Made by a program: the position numbers and the translations under genes. A stretch of 32,011 nt of DNA, from positions 1-32,011 of the forward strand of contig JAUIKU010000026.1 in assembly GCA_030430675.1 (NCBI GenBank), written 5' to 3'. Below the pieces are notes generated by a model. It was not told the origin of the DNA, ran no database searches, and saw nothing but the letters and a program-made list of their open reading frames with translations. Below, in pieces: positions 7,840 through 15,292 of the stretch. Numbering within the stretch: the stretch's first letter is position 1; the number at the start of each line of letters is the position of its first letter. The DNA comes from Bacteroidia bacterium (lineage in GTDB: Bacteria > Bacteroidota > Bacteroidia > Cytophagales > Cyclobacteriaceae).

Positions 7840-8682
7840 ATGACAAAACATATCTTAGTAACCGGGGGCACTGGTAAGACGGGTCGCCGGGTAGTTAACG
7901 GATTAAATCAATTACAACAATCGGTACGGATAGGCTCCAGAAGTGGCAAACCGGCGTTTGACTGGAACGACCCGGCCACCTATGCGCAGGCGCTGGACGG
8001 CATCCAGCGGGCTTATTTGGTTTACTACCCCGACCTGGCAGTTCCCGGGGCCAAAGAGGCTATTCAAAACTTTACCATTGCGGCACTGGAGCAGGGGCTG
8101 GAAAAAGTAGTACTGCTTTCCGGAAAAGGCGAAAAAGAAGCAGAAGCCTGTGAGGCCATCGTAGCCGGGTCGGGACTGAACTATACCATAGTCAGGGCCT
8201 CCTGGTTCAATCAGAATTTTAGTGAAAGCTTCCTGATGGAGCCCATCCTGGCCGGTCATGTAGCCCTGCCCATGCCACAAGCCGCCATTCCTTTTGTCGA
8301 TGCGAATGATATTGCAGAAGTGGTGGTTAAAGTACTGCTTGATGATACCTATAACGGGCAAACCATTACCCTTACCGGGCCCCGGCAACTAACTTTCCCT
8401 CAGGCTGTTGCAGAGATTGCCCGGGGATCACAGCGGCAGATTGGGTTTCAGCCGGTTTCTTTAGAGGACTATCAGCAATACATGCAGGAGGCCGGATTGC
8501 CGGCAGATTATGTATGGCTTATAAACTATTTGTTCGAGGAAGTTTTAGGAAACCCTGAAAACCAGGAGATTTCTCCTGATATTGAACAGGTACTGGGTAG
8601 AAAGGCCACCGACTTTGCAGATTTTGTCAAAGATACGGCAGCCACCGGGGTATGGAACCAACCAGTAGTGCAAAGTTTATAG
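7840..8682 (+). CDS. NmrA-like atypical SDR, NAD(P)-binding
   Basis: A 280-residue atypical short-chain dehydrogenase of the NmrA/HSCARG type. The Rossmann loop TGGTGKTG is at residues 8-15. Further conserved points are an early Arg after the second strand (RIGSRSG), LEKVVLLSGKGEKEAE in place of the catalytic SDR region, and IVRASWFNQNF, a hallmark block of the NmrA family. There is no classical YxxxK, so it may be an NAD(P)H sensor or an oxidoreductase with another mechanism. It lies 13 bases before the next gene and 87 bases after an AraC-family regulator, which suggests a small regulator-plus-target unit. The substrate is unknown. Confidence 0.85.
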   Translation: MTKHILVTGGTGKTGRRVVNGLNQLQQSVRIGSRSGKPAFDWNDPATYAQALDGIQRAYLVYYPDLAVPGAKEAIQNFTIAALEQGLEKVVLLSGKGEKEAEACEAIVAGSGLNYTIVRASWFNQNFSESFLMEPILAGHVALPMPQAAIPFVDANDIAEVVVKVLLDDTYNGQTITLTGPRQLTFPQAVAEIARGSQRQIGFQPVSLEDYQQYMQEAGLPADYVWLINYLFEEVLGNPENQEISPDIEQVLGRKATDFADFVKDTAATGVWNQPVVQSL

Positions 8683-8695
8683 TCAGAGGATAGTA

Positions 8696-9109
8696 ATGAA
8701 AAAGCTAAACGTAAAAAGAGCTGCAATTTCTTCGGTGATGGTTTACCTGGTGGGAATTGCAGCCTTTGTAGGATCTTATTACTTTCCGGTTCTTGAGGAT
8801 CCCCATGTGCAGGCCAACTGGGTGCTGTCTCTGGCACTTATTCCGGCAGCATTACTGGGTGCCTATTGCTACTACCGGAGTGGGGAGCAAACCAATGGAT
8901 GGTTGCTGGGGGCAGCCATGTTCCTGGTAGCAATGGCGCTGGATGCCATAATTACAGTACCGCTGTTTATTATACCCAACGGTGGTAGTCACCTCAGTTT
9001 TTTTACTGACCCGGGTTTCTGGTTGATTGCGGTGGAATACCTGTCAGTGGTGGCGGCTTATCGTCAGATCGGCAACGCGGTAAATATCGTCAGAGCCAGT
9101 GGCAGCTGA
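8696..9109 (+). CDS. Small four-helix membrane protein, DUF5367-like
   Basis: A 137-residue integral membrane protein with four predicted transmembrane segments (about 9-29, 42-62, 70-92 and 104-125). Conserved-looking features are the polar loop DPHVQAN between helices 1 and 2, TNGWLLGAAMFL, and ITVPLFIIPNGGSHLSFF before the last helix. The pattern fits the DUF5367 family as I recall it; function is unknown. AGAGGA lies 8 bases before the ATG. The gene follows the SDR by 13 bases and is probably co-transcribed with it. Confidence 0.65.
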   Translation: MKKLNVKRAAISSVMVYLVGIAAFVGSYYFPVLEDPHVQANWVLSLALIPAALLGAYCYYRSGEQTNGWLLGAAMFLVAMALDAIITVPLFIIPNGGSHLSFFTDPGFWLIAVEYLSVVAAYRQIGNAVNIVRASGS

Positions 9110-9119
9110 TTTTAGCCCA

Positions 9120-9146
9120 TTCTGATTTTTGAATTAATCATCAGAA
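9120..9146. promoter_or_regulatory. Dyad upstream of molybdenum hydroxylase S1-L1
   Basis: TTCTGAT (9120-9126) and ATCAGAA (9140-9146) form a perfect 7-bp inverted repeat with a 13-base AT-rich spacer, 52 bases before the S1 start. It has no T-tract, so an operator is as likely as a terminator. It does not resemble the shared element upstream of S2 and L3. Confidence 0.35.
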
Positions 9147-9198
9147 ATTACGGAGATGATTATGTAAATTGTAGCTTAAACTAAAAATTCCATGGCTA

Positions 9199-9663
9199 AT
9201 GGCTACGTTCAATTTACAAATCAACGGTAAGAATCAGCAGGTGGATGTTGCACCTGACACACCCATGCTCTGGGTGTTGCGCGATCATATTAAGCTGGTC
9301 GGAACCAAGTACGGGTGCGGGGTATCCATGTGTGGTGCCTGCACTATTCATCTGGATGGGGAAGCGGTACGATCCTGTCAGACTACGGTTTCTGCAGCGG
9401 AAGGAAAGTCCATCACCACCATCGAGGGACTGTCAGAAAAGGGCGATCACCCGGTACAAAAAGCCTGGCTGGAAATGGATGTGGCCCAGTGCGGCTATTG
9501 CCAGGCCGGTCAGATCATGAGCGCTGCCGCTCTGCTGGAACGCAATCCCAACCCTTCTGACCAGGAGATCGAGACTGCCATGAACGGCAATATCTGTCGT
9601 TGCGGTACCTATACCCGTATCAAGCAGGCCGTCAAAACCGCTGCTGCCAATTCACAATCCTAA
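9199..9663 (+). CDS. [2Fe-2S] small subunit (S1) of an IorA-type molybdenum hydroxylase
   Basis: A 154-residue subunit of the xanthine dehydrogenase family, closest in form to isoquinoline 1-oxidoreductase alpha subunit and CoxS. The plant-ferredoxin-type cluster is held by C40, C45, C48 and C60 ([15 protein letters not shown]). The second, helical [2Fe-2S] domain is held by C98, C101, C133 and C135 (CGYCQAGQ and NICRCGTY). All eight cysteines are present. It should pass electrons from the molybdenum site of the large subunit to an external acceptor; no FAD subunit or cytochrome gene is adjacent. There is no signal peptide, although the partner is predicted to be exported, so the assembled complex presumably crosses by Tat. 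The large subunit starts 11 bases after its stop. Confidence 0.93.
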   Translation: MATFNLQINGKNQQVDVAPDTPMLWVLRDHIKLVGTKYGCGVSMCGACTIHLDGEAVRSCQTTVSAAEGKSITTIEGLSEKGDHPVQKAWLEMDVAQCGYCQAGQIMSAAALLERNPNPSDQEIETAMNGNICRCGTYTRIKQAVKTAAANSQS

Positions 9664-9674
9664 ACCTGTACAAG

Positions 9675-11882
9675 ATGACACTTATCAAAACACACCATAA
9701 CCGTCGTTCCTTTTTAAAAGTATCGGCTGCAGCAGGAGGAGGGATGATGATCGGATTCAACTGGTTGACCAGTTGTACTCCCGCTTCGGAACCCGCCATC
9801 GCCATTCCCAATGAATGGTTCGATATCAATGGGTATATCAAAATAGGCGATACCGGTCTGGTGACCATCTTTTCTCCCAACCCGGAGATTGGTCAAAATG
9901 TAATGACTTCCATGCCTATGGTAGTGGCGGAGGAACTTGACGTAAAATGGGACCATGTAGTAGTAGAGCAGGGAGCCCTGGATGAAGATGCCTTTAAGAA
10001 CCCCCAGTTTGCCGGTGGTAGTTTATCTATTAAACTGGGCTGGGATGCCCTGCGTATGGCCGGGGCCGCCGGCAAGCGTATGCTGCTGGAAGCTGCTGCC
10101 AAGGAGTGGGCAGTAGACATTTCCGAGCTTAGCGCCAGCGAGGGAGTGATCAGTGAAAAGAATGGTGAACGCAGTGTGGGTTACGGAGAGATTGCCTCTA
10201 AAGCAGCAGGTATTGAAGTACCGGAAGAGCTGGAACTGAAAGAACCCAAGGACTACAAACTGATAGGTACTTTCCAAAAGAATGTGGAAGGACCGAAAAT
10301 AGTCACCGGTAAGCCCTTGTTTGGGCTGGATTACGAAAAGGAAGGTATGGTACTGGCCATGATCCAGCATCCACCGGCCTTTGGCATGAAGATAAGGGAT
10401 TTCAATGAGGGAGAGATCAAAGCCATGGACGGGGTAAAAGATGCCTTTATCATTGACACCACCACCGAAGAGCCCATTTGGGCAGAAACCAATGCTTTCA
10501 ACAATTTGATTGCTATCATTGGAGATACCACCTGGGAATTGATGCAGGCCAAAAAAGCCCTGAAGGTGAATTATGAAACGGTCAGCGATCCGGAAAACTC
10601 TGAAATGCATGAGCAATGGCTGATAGAAGGCTTTGATAAGGGCAATGTGGAAGAAAGCCGTACCGATGGTGACCCGGATGCAGCCTTCGCCAAAGCTGCC
10701 AAGGTGATCGAAAGAACTTTCACCTCACCGTTTATGGCCCACAATACCATGGAGCCCATGAATTTCTTTGCCCACGTCACCGGGGATAGCGCCGAACTGA
10801 CCGGTCCTACCCAAACGCCAGAGGCGCTACGCGAAGCAGCGGCAAAACTGCTGGGCATGGATGAAGATAATATTTCCGTAAACATGACCCGTATGGGTGG
10901 TGGTTTCGGCCGAAGATTGTATGTGCACTTTGGGTTGGAAGCTGCCGCTATTTCCAAACAATTAGGCGCTCCCGTCAAGATGATCTATACCCGGGAAGAC
11001 GATATGACCCAGGGTACCTATCGGCCTGCTTACCGGTCAACCTACAAAGCCGGCCTGGATGCGGACAACAACCTGATCGCCTTTTCGGTGAAGGGTGTGG
11101 GCTTACCGGAAGGTCCGGTATTCCCCAACCGTTTTCCTGCTGGTACGGTGGACAACTACACCGCGGTAAAATTAGGAATGCCTACCAATATTTCCACCGG
11201 TGCCTGGCGAGCGCCCAGGTCCCACTTTACTGCCGGGGCGGAGCAGTCCTTCATCGATGAGGTAGCGGAACTGGCGGGCAAAGACCCCATTGAGTTCAGG
11301 TTGGAACTGTTCGAGAGAGCCAAAAACAATCCGGTGGGAGAGGAGAACGATTACGATGCGGCCCGCTACGCGGGAGTGCTGGAGCTGGTTAAGGAAAAAG
11401 CCAACTGGGGCACCAGTATCCCTGGTATGCACCGGGGAGTGGCCGCCTACTATTGCCACAACTCCTATGTGGCCCAGGTGTTTGACGTTGCCATGGAAAG
11501 CGGTCAACCCAAGGTTAAAAAGGTTTGGTGCGCGGTGGATTGCGGGATCGTGGTCAACCGTGAAGGCGCCAAGAACATTATCGAGGGTGGCGTAGTGGAT
11601 GGAATAGGCCATGGTATGTACAGCGAACTGAAATTCGAAAACGGATCATCCGTTCACAACAATTTCAATAGCTACCAGCTGATCCGGCACAGCCAGGCCC
11701 CGGAAGAGATCGAGGTGTTCTTCGTAGAGAATGAGATCGCCCCGACCGGACTGGGCGAGCCCGGCCTGCCCCCGGCAGAAGCCGCCTTGGCCAATGCCCT
11801 TTACCAGGCCACCGGTACCCGTTACTATCACAGGCCCTTCAGTACTGCTGATCAGGGGCAGGAGCGGATTGAAATCGGGTAA
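9675..11882 (+). CDS. Molybdopterin-binding large subunit (L1), IorB-type, predicted Tat lipoprotein
   Basis: A 735-residue catalytic subunit of the aldehyde oxidase/xanthine dehydrogenase family, like isoquinoline 1-oxidoreductase beta subunit. The N-terminus carries RRSFLK at 10-15, a hydrophobic stretch, then the lipobox LTSC with Cys34, so it is predicted to be Tat-exported and lipid-anchored. The cofactor-binding loops MGGGFGRR and GAWRAPRSHFTAGAEQ are intact, and the catalytic Glu lies in PTGLGE about 40 residues from the C-terminus. The frame is open back into S1, but the ATG at 9675 is chosen because it begins the signal peptide and sits 11 bases after S1. It lacks an internal stretch of roughly 20 residues (near 320-350) that L2 and L3 share, so it is the more distant paralogue. 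The substrate is unknown; N-heterocycles or aldehydes are typical. Confidence 0.92.
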   Translation: MTLIKTHHNRRSFLKVSAAAGGGMMIGFNWLTSCTPASEPAIAIPNEWFDINGYIKIGDTGLVTIFSPNPEIGQNVMTSMPMVVAEELDVKWDHVVVEQGALDEDAFKNPQFAGGSLSIKLGWDALRMAGAAGKRMLLEAAAKEWAVDISELSASEGVISEKNGERSVGYGEIASKAAGIEVPEELELKEPKDYKLIGTFQKNVEGPKIVTGKPLFGLDYEKEGMVLAMIQHPPAFGMKIRDFNEGEIKAMDGVKDAFIIDTTTEEPIWAETNAFNNLIAIIGDTTWELMQAKKALKVNYETVSDPENSEMHEQWLIEGFDKGNVEESRTDGDPDAAFAKAAKVIERTFTSPFMAHNTMEPMNFFAHVTGDSAELTGPTQTPEALREAAAKLLGMDEDNISVNMTRMGGGFGRRLYVHFGLEAAAISKQLGAPVKMIYTREDDMTQGTYRPAYRSTYKAGLDADNNLIAFSVKGVGLPEGPVFPNRFPAGTVDNYTAVKLGMPTNISTGAWRAPRSHFTAGAEQSFIDEVAELAGKDPIEFRLELFERAKNNPVGEENDYDAARYAGVLELVKEKANWGTSIPGMHRGVAAYYCHNSYVAQVFDVAMESGQPKVKKVWCAVDCGIVVNREGAKNIIEGGVVDGIGHGMYSELKFENGSSVHNNFNSYQLIRHSQAPEEIEVFFVENEIAPTGLGEPGLPPAEAALANALYQATGTRYYHRPFSTADQGQERIEIG

Positions 11883-11901
11883 TTGAAATTATCATGAAAA
11901 G

Positions 11902-11930
11902 AAAGGGTGGTTGAAAAATCACCCTTTTTT
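11902..11930 (+). terminator. Rho-independent terminator after L1
   Basis: AAAGGGTG (11902-11909) pairs with CACCCTTT (11920-11927) around a 10-base loop and runs into a T-tract ending at 11930. It lies 19 bases after the L1 stop and closes the S1-L1 transcript before the SGNH lipoprotein gene. Confidence 0.85.
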
Positions 11931-11949
11931 ATTAAAGTATACCCTATAA

Positions 11950-13176
11950 ATGAAATCACTATTTGCCTATTCACTGTTACTGGTACTATTTGCCGGTTGC
12001 GCCACCAGGGAAAATTCTGGATCCGATACATTGCTTTCCAGTGCGGATTATCACCACTCACGCGGTAATCTAAAAAATAGCCAGTTCCGGTTTGAACAAG
12101 AGCAAAGCGGCACCGTGGCATTCCTGGGAGGTTCCATTACTTATAATGGAGGCTGGCGTGACAGCGTAATGGCCTATTTGGAGCAGCGCTTTCCTGAAAC
12201 AGATTTTAACTTTATTCCGGCAGGCATTTCCTCCATGGGTACCACACCCTCCGCCTTTCGGTTGGAACGGGATGTGATATCCCAGGGACCTGTTGACCTG
12301 CTATTTGTGGAAGCGGCGGTAAACGATGCCACCAACGGCAGAACCACGGTGGAGCAGCTCAGGGCCATGGAGGGGGTGGTGCGGCATTTAAAGAATGTCA
12401 ACCCCTCAGTAGATATAGTAATGATGCATTTTGTGGATCCTGATAAGATGGAAGAGTACCGATCTGGGAGGGAGCCTGAGGTGATCACCAACCACAACCA
12501 GGTGGCCAGTCATTATGGAATTCCCACCATAAACCTGGCCCGGGAAGTTACGGATCGCATCGATCAGGGCGAATTTACCTGGGAAGAGGATTTTAAAAAC
12601 CTGCACCCGTCACCATTCGGACAGGGTGTCTATGCCCGCTCCATTATAGAATTTCTTGACAATAGCTTTCACCAGGAGCCAGGGGCAGATGATGCCATCC
12701 AGGCGAGGGCGTTGCCTGGAAAACTGGATCAGTGGTGTTATGACCAGGGGATACTGGTGGATATTTCCGAAGCGCAGATTTCACCGGGTTGGGAAGCTGT
12801 ACCCTTTTGGGAACCCGACGACAGCACCGGTACCAGGAATAATTACACCGGTGTACCCATGCTGGTAAGCCAGGAGCCTGGCAGTGCCCTCAGTTTTCAC
12901 TTCAGAGGCAATGCCGTGGGCATTGCGGTAGCCGCAGGACAGGATGCCGGTATTATAACCTATCGTATCGATCAGGGACCCTGGCAAACCCAAAATCTTT
13001 TTACCAAATGGAGCAGTCAACTGCATTTGCCCTGGTACTACACACTGGCCGCCGGGTTACCGGGGGACGAGCATTTACTGGAAATACAAATTGAATCACA
13101 AAAGGATCCGCAAAGCAATGGAAATGCTTGTCGGATCCGTTATTTTTTCGTCAATCAGAGCTTGTCAGGGGCTTGA
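11950..13176 (+). CDS. SGNH/GDSL-family hydrolase lipoprotein
   Basis: A 408-residue secreted esterase-type protein. The signal peptide ends in the lipobox LFAGC (Cys17), so it should be a lipoprotein. SGNH blocks are visible: block I FLGGSITYNGGW with the nucleophilic Ser, block II Gly in PAGISSMG, block III Asn in EAAVNDATNG, and block V with Asp and His in DFKNLHPSPFGQ. After about residue 240 a second domain follows, probably a beta-sandwich, with no recognisable catalytic motif. Relatives in Bacteroidota deacetylate polysaccharides or act on other esters; the substrate here is unknown. It starts 19 bases after the L1 terminator and is convergent with the BlaR1-like gene. Confidence 0.8.
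   Translation: MKSLFAYSLLLVLFAGCATRENSGSDTLLSSADYHHSRGNLKNSQFRFEQEQSGTVAFLGGSITYNGGWRDSVMAYLEQRFPETDFNFIPAGISSMGTTPSAFRLERDVISQGPVDLLFVEAAVNDATNGRTTVEQLRAMEGVVRHLKNVNPSVDIVMMHFVDPDKMEEYRSGREPEVITNHNQVASHYGIPTINLAREVTDRIDQGEFTWEEDFKNLHPSPFGQGVYARSIIEFLDNSFHQEPGADDAIQARALPGKLDQWCYDQGILVDISEAQISPGWEAVPFWEPDDSTGTRNNYTGVPMLVSQEPGSALSFHFRGNAVGIAVAAGQDAGIITYRIDQGPWQTQNLFTKWSSQLHLPWYYTLAAGLPGDEHLLEIQIESQKDPQSNGNACRIRYFFVNQSLSGA
13104..13148 (+). terminator. Terminator-like hairpin inside the 3' end of the SGNH gene
   Basis: GGATCCG (13104-13110) pairs with CGGATCC (13132-13138), with an inner AAGCA/TGCTT helix and a 7-base loop, followed by a T-rich run to 13148. It ends 28 bases before the stop codon at 13174-13176, so it lies wholly within the coding sequence. 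It is plausible as an intrinsic terminator but would cut its own message; see findings. Confidence 0.45.
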
Positions 13177-13194
13177 GTACTATCGAAGACCGCC

Positions 13195-14682
13195 TTACTG
13201 TGGCGCAAGTTTTACCGTTTCATAGCCCACAAAACTGATGTAGAGGTCGTTGGCATGATCGGCTTTTATTTTAAAAGAGCCATCCAGGTCTGATACCGTG
13301 CCGGCGGCAGTTCCTGCCACCATAATATTAGCACCGGGCAGCTGACCTCCATCTTCGTCATACACGATTCCGGACCAGGCGCCATCATTATAGCGGGCAT
13401 CAACCTTGAGCCGGGAGGTCATGGTTTCCACCTCATCAAAAATAATCATGCCCTGGGTGCTGTTATCGGGGTTGGTTTTGCCGTGGTTTAGCTTAAACAC
13501 AATAGGCATTACCATGCGCACTCGCACCGGCTTTCCCCGTTGTGAACCGGGCTTAAATGGTGGTACGCTTTGCAATACCCGGACTGCTTCTTCGTCGCAA
13601 CCGGCACCGATCCCCTTCACCGTTTTGACCTGGGACAGGGAGCCGTCCTTTTCCACCACGAACTCCACAAATACTTTTCCTTCAATACCCATTTGACGTG
13701 CTTTTAAAGGATAGCGCATATTCTGGGCAACGTGTTGGTATAAAGCTTCCATGCCTCCTTCAGGGAAGGGTTGCTCTTCAACTTTTTCAAATACTTCACC
13801 TTCGGTAACTACGGTTTCATTAGATCTGGGGTCCATATCTTCGGTACAGGCAAACACCACTACCAACAGGGTGCCCAGAGCCGCTAATGCCCCCAGCTTC
13901 CAGGGGCTTACATTTTTTGCTTGCTGTTTCATTGCATTGAGTCGTTTTAAGATTAAACCATCATGAAACGAGCTGGCCAGGCTCAGTCCATTGGATTTCA
14001 AAGTTGAACTGATCAGTATAGACGAGTACCGGTCGATATGACACCATTTAAGTGCATAAGCATCGGCCTGGTATTCGTGTATTTTTCTAATTTCTTTGTC
14101 GACAAACCAGGCACTGGGCAGCCACCAGAAGACTACTCTGAACAGCGCGAAGAACAACAGGTCATAGGTGTGCCCCAGGGAGGCATGGGCTTTTTCGTGC
14201 TTGAGAATTGCCTCATAATCCAGCCGGTTTTCATCAATATCTTCGTTGAGGAATATCCAATGAAAAAAAGTAAAGCTTCCGTTTACCTTCGGTATCTTAC
14301 AGATATCCAGACCGTTAAAATGATGCTGTTTGCTTCGGTGCTTTAACCTGAACATCATGAACAGGCTGCTCAGTAATCTGAACAGCAGGAATACACTTAC
14401 CACCAGGTACACCCCGATCAAAAGATCCCGGGGCCAGCTGCTTGCGGCAGGGGTTGCGGTAAGGGTAGCGGCATCCAGAGGGATTACCGTGGTTATAATT
14501 GGCTCCTGCTGGTTTGAGAATAGCCTGGGGAGTTTAAGCAAAGGAATAGTTAATGCCGACAAGGTAGCCCCCAGCAAGTAAAAACGCATTTTCTGATATT
14601 GCCGCTCATTTTTCAAGAATAACCAATAGCCCAGGATTAAAGTTAGGTGGACCAGCGAGAGTTCGATCAGGTAGTTACTCAT
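13195..14682 (-). CDS. BlaR1-type M56 sensor peptidase with TonB C-terminal and carboxypeptidase-regulatory-like domains
   Basis: A 495-residue inner-membrane protein. Residues 1-110 contain three transmembrane helices. The cytosolic M56 zinc protease has HEKAH at 162-166 and a third ligand in HEYQAD at 202-207. A fourth helix (about 263-279) places the rest outside: a TonB C-terminal domain (about 305-398, with YPLKARQMGIEGKVFVEF) and a CarboxypepD_reg-like beta-sandwich (about 435-492, GTVSDLDGSFKI...ISFVGYETV). This is the common Bacteroidota arrangement, replacing the penicillin-sensing domain of BlaR1. It should cleave the BlaI-type repressor encoded just upstream, which overlaps by 4 bases (14679-14682). 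The signal sensed is unknown, and beta-lactams should not be assumed. No beta-lactamase gene is adjacent. Confidence 0.9.
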   Translation of the reverse strand: MSNYLIELSLVHLTLILGYWLFLKNERQYQKMRFYLLGATLSALTIPLLKLPRLFSNQQEPIITTVIPLDAATLTATPAASSWPRDLLIGVYLVVSVFLLFRLLSSLFMMFRLKHRSKQHHFNGLDICKIPKVNGSFTFFHWIFLNEDIDENRLDYEAILKHEKAHASLGHTYDLLFFALFRVVFWWLPSAWFVDKEIRKIHEYQADAYALKWCHIDRYSSILISSTLKSNGLSLASSFHDGLILKRLNAMKQQAKNVSPWKLGALAALGTLLVVVFACTEDMDPRSNETVVTEGEVFEKVEEQPFPEGGMEALYQHVAQNMRYPLKARQMGIEGKVFVEFVVEKDGSLSQVKTVKGIGAGCDEEAVRVLQSVPPFKPGSQRGKPVRVRMVMPIVFKLNHGKTNPDNSTQGMIIFDEVETMTSRLKVDARYNDGAWSGIVYDEDGGQLPGANIMVAGTAAGTVSDLDGSFKIKADHANDLYISFVGYETVKLAPQ

Positions 14683-15041
14683 GATTGCTGGTCTTTAAGT
14701 TCTTTAAGCAGCTGCTCCAGTTCCTTCAGGCTTAGGTCATCCTGCTTGGTAAAGAAGGACACCATCTGCTGGTAAGACCCACTGAAATATTTCTTAACAA
14801 AGCCTTTCATAAAGGACTTGGTATAGACTTCCTTGGTGATCAGGGGGTAGTAGCGGTGTGACTTGCCCCTGGGCTCATGACCTACAAAGCCCTTTTGTTG
14901 TAGTATCCTGACTATGGTAGATACCGTGTTATAAGCCGGTTTCGGTTCCGGCAACCGGTTGATAATATCTTTTACAAAGGCCTGCTTGAGCTCCCACAGT
15001 ACCTGCATAATCTCTTCTTCCGCTTTGGTTAACTCCTTCAT
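14679..15041 (-). CDS. BlaI/MecI/CopY-family repressor
   Basis: A 120-residue winged-helix repressor of the Penicillinase_R family. It begins MKELTKAEEEIMQVLWEL, and the recognition helix region is around PAYNTVSTIVRILQQKGFVGH, followed by the wing PRGKSHRYYPLI. The C-terminal half is the dimerisation region with the usual protease-sensitive stretch. Length is typical (about 120-125). The M56 protease gene follows with a 4-base overlap, the standard sensor-repressor pairing. Three near-identical palindromes upstream (15089-15156) are strong candidates for its own operators, implying autorepression of the pair until the sensor cleaves it. Confidence 0.93.
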   Translation of the reverse strand: MKELTKAEEEIMQVLWELKQAFVKDIINRLPEPKPAYNTVSTIVRILQQKGFVGHEPRGKSHRYYPLITKEVYTKSFMKGFVKKYFSGSYQQMVSFFTKQDDLSLKELEQLLKELKDQQS

Positions 15042-15088
15042 GTTACTGCTTTTTTATTTGCAAGGAGGGTTGGATTCCCTATACTTAA

Positions 15089-15122
15089 AACTAAATAATT
15101 AGTTAAAACTAGATGATTAGTT
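15089..15122 (-). promoter_or_regulatory. Two adjacent BlaI-type operators
   Basis: Two 16-bp palindromes sit 47 bases upstream of the blaI-like start: AACTAAATAATTAGTT (15089-15104) and AACTAGATGATTAGTT (15107-15122). Outer arms AACTA/TAGTT are perfect in both. Their centres are 18 bp apart, close to the spacing of paired dimer sites on one DNA face. BlaI/MecI repressors bind palindromes of this size with a TACTA..TAGTA-like core. Confidence 0.75.
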
Positions 15123-15140
15123 TGACAACTCCTAATGTTT

Positions 15141-15156
15141 AACTAATTTTTTAGTT
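15141..15156 (-). promoter_or_regulatory. Third BlaI-type operator
   Basis: AACTAATTTTTTAGTT repeats the AACTAA-N4-TTAGTT pattern of the proximal site. Its centre is 34 bp from the middle site. It abuts the AraC gene fragment that begins at 15162, so sequence beyond it has probably been rearranged. Confidence 0.7.
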
Positions 15157-15161
15157 CATAA

Positions 15162-15278
15162 ATCTCTGAAATTGCCTGTGCCCTGGGATTCACCGAAGCC
15201 ACCCACTTCAACAACTTTTTTAAGAAGCACCTGGATCTGAGTCCCGGCGCCTTTCGAAAAAATCAGTTAGCTAATTGA
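15162..15278 (+). pseudogene. C-terminal remnant of an AraC-family regulator
   Basis: A 38-codon open stretch, bounded upstream by an in-frame TAA at 15159-15161 and ending TGA at 15276-15278. It reads ISEIACALGFTEATHFNNFF and continues KKHLDLSPGAFR. This is the second helix-turn-helix and terminal signature of AraC proteins (pattern IA..LGF....FF.YFK...G.SP..FR). The first HTH, the effector domain and a start codon are missing. It is not a copy of either intact AraC gene in the window. It lies between the BlaI operators and the end of L2, in the opposite direction to both, and is probably the relic of a deletion at that point. Confidence 0.75.
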
Positions 15279-15292
15279 TTCACTATTCACTA

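Noticed and set aside
9600-9674. Upstream in-frame ATG for L1
   Set aside because: It would add 25 residues overlapping the S1 gene and bury the Tat signal peptide, which begins at 9675.
13195-15041. Beta-lactam resistance module
   Set aside because: The sensor lacks a penicillin-binding domain, having TonB and carboxypeptidase-regulatory domains instead, and no beta-lactamase or PBP2a-like gene is in the window.
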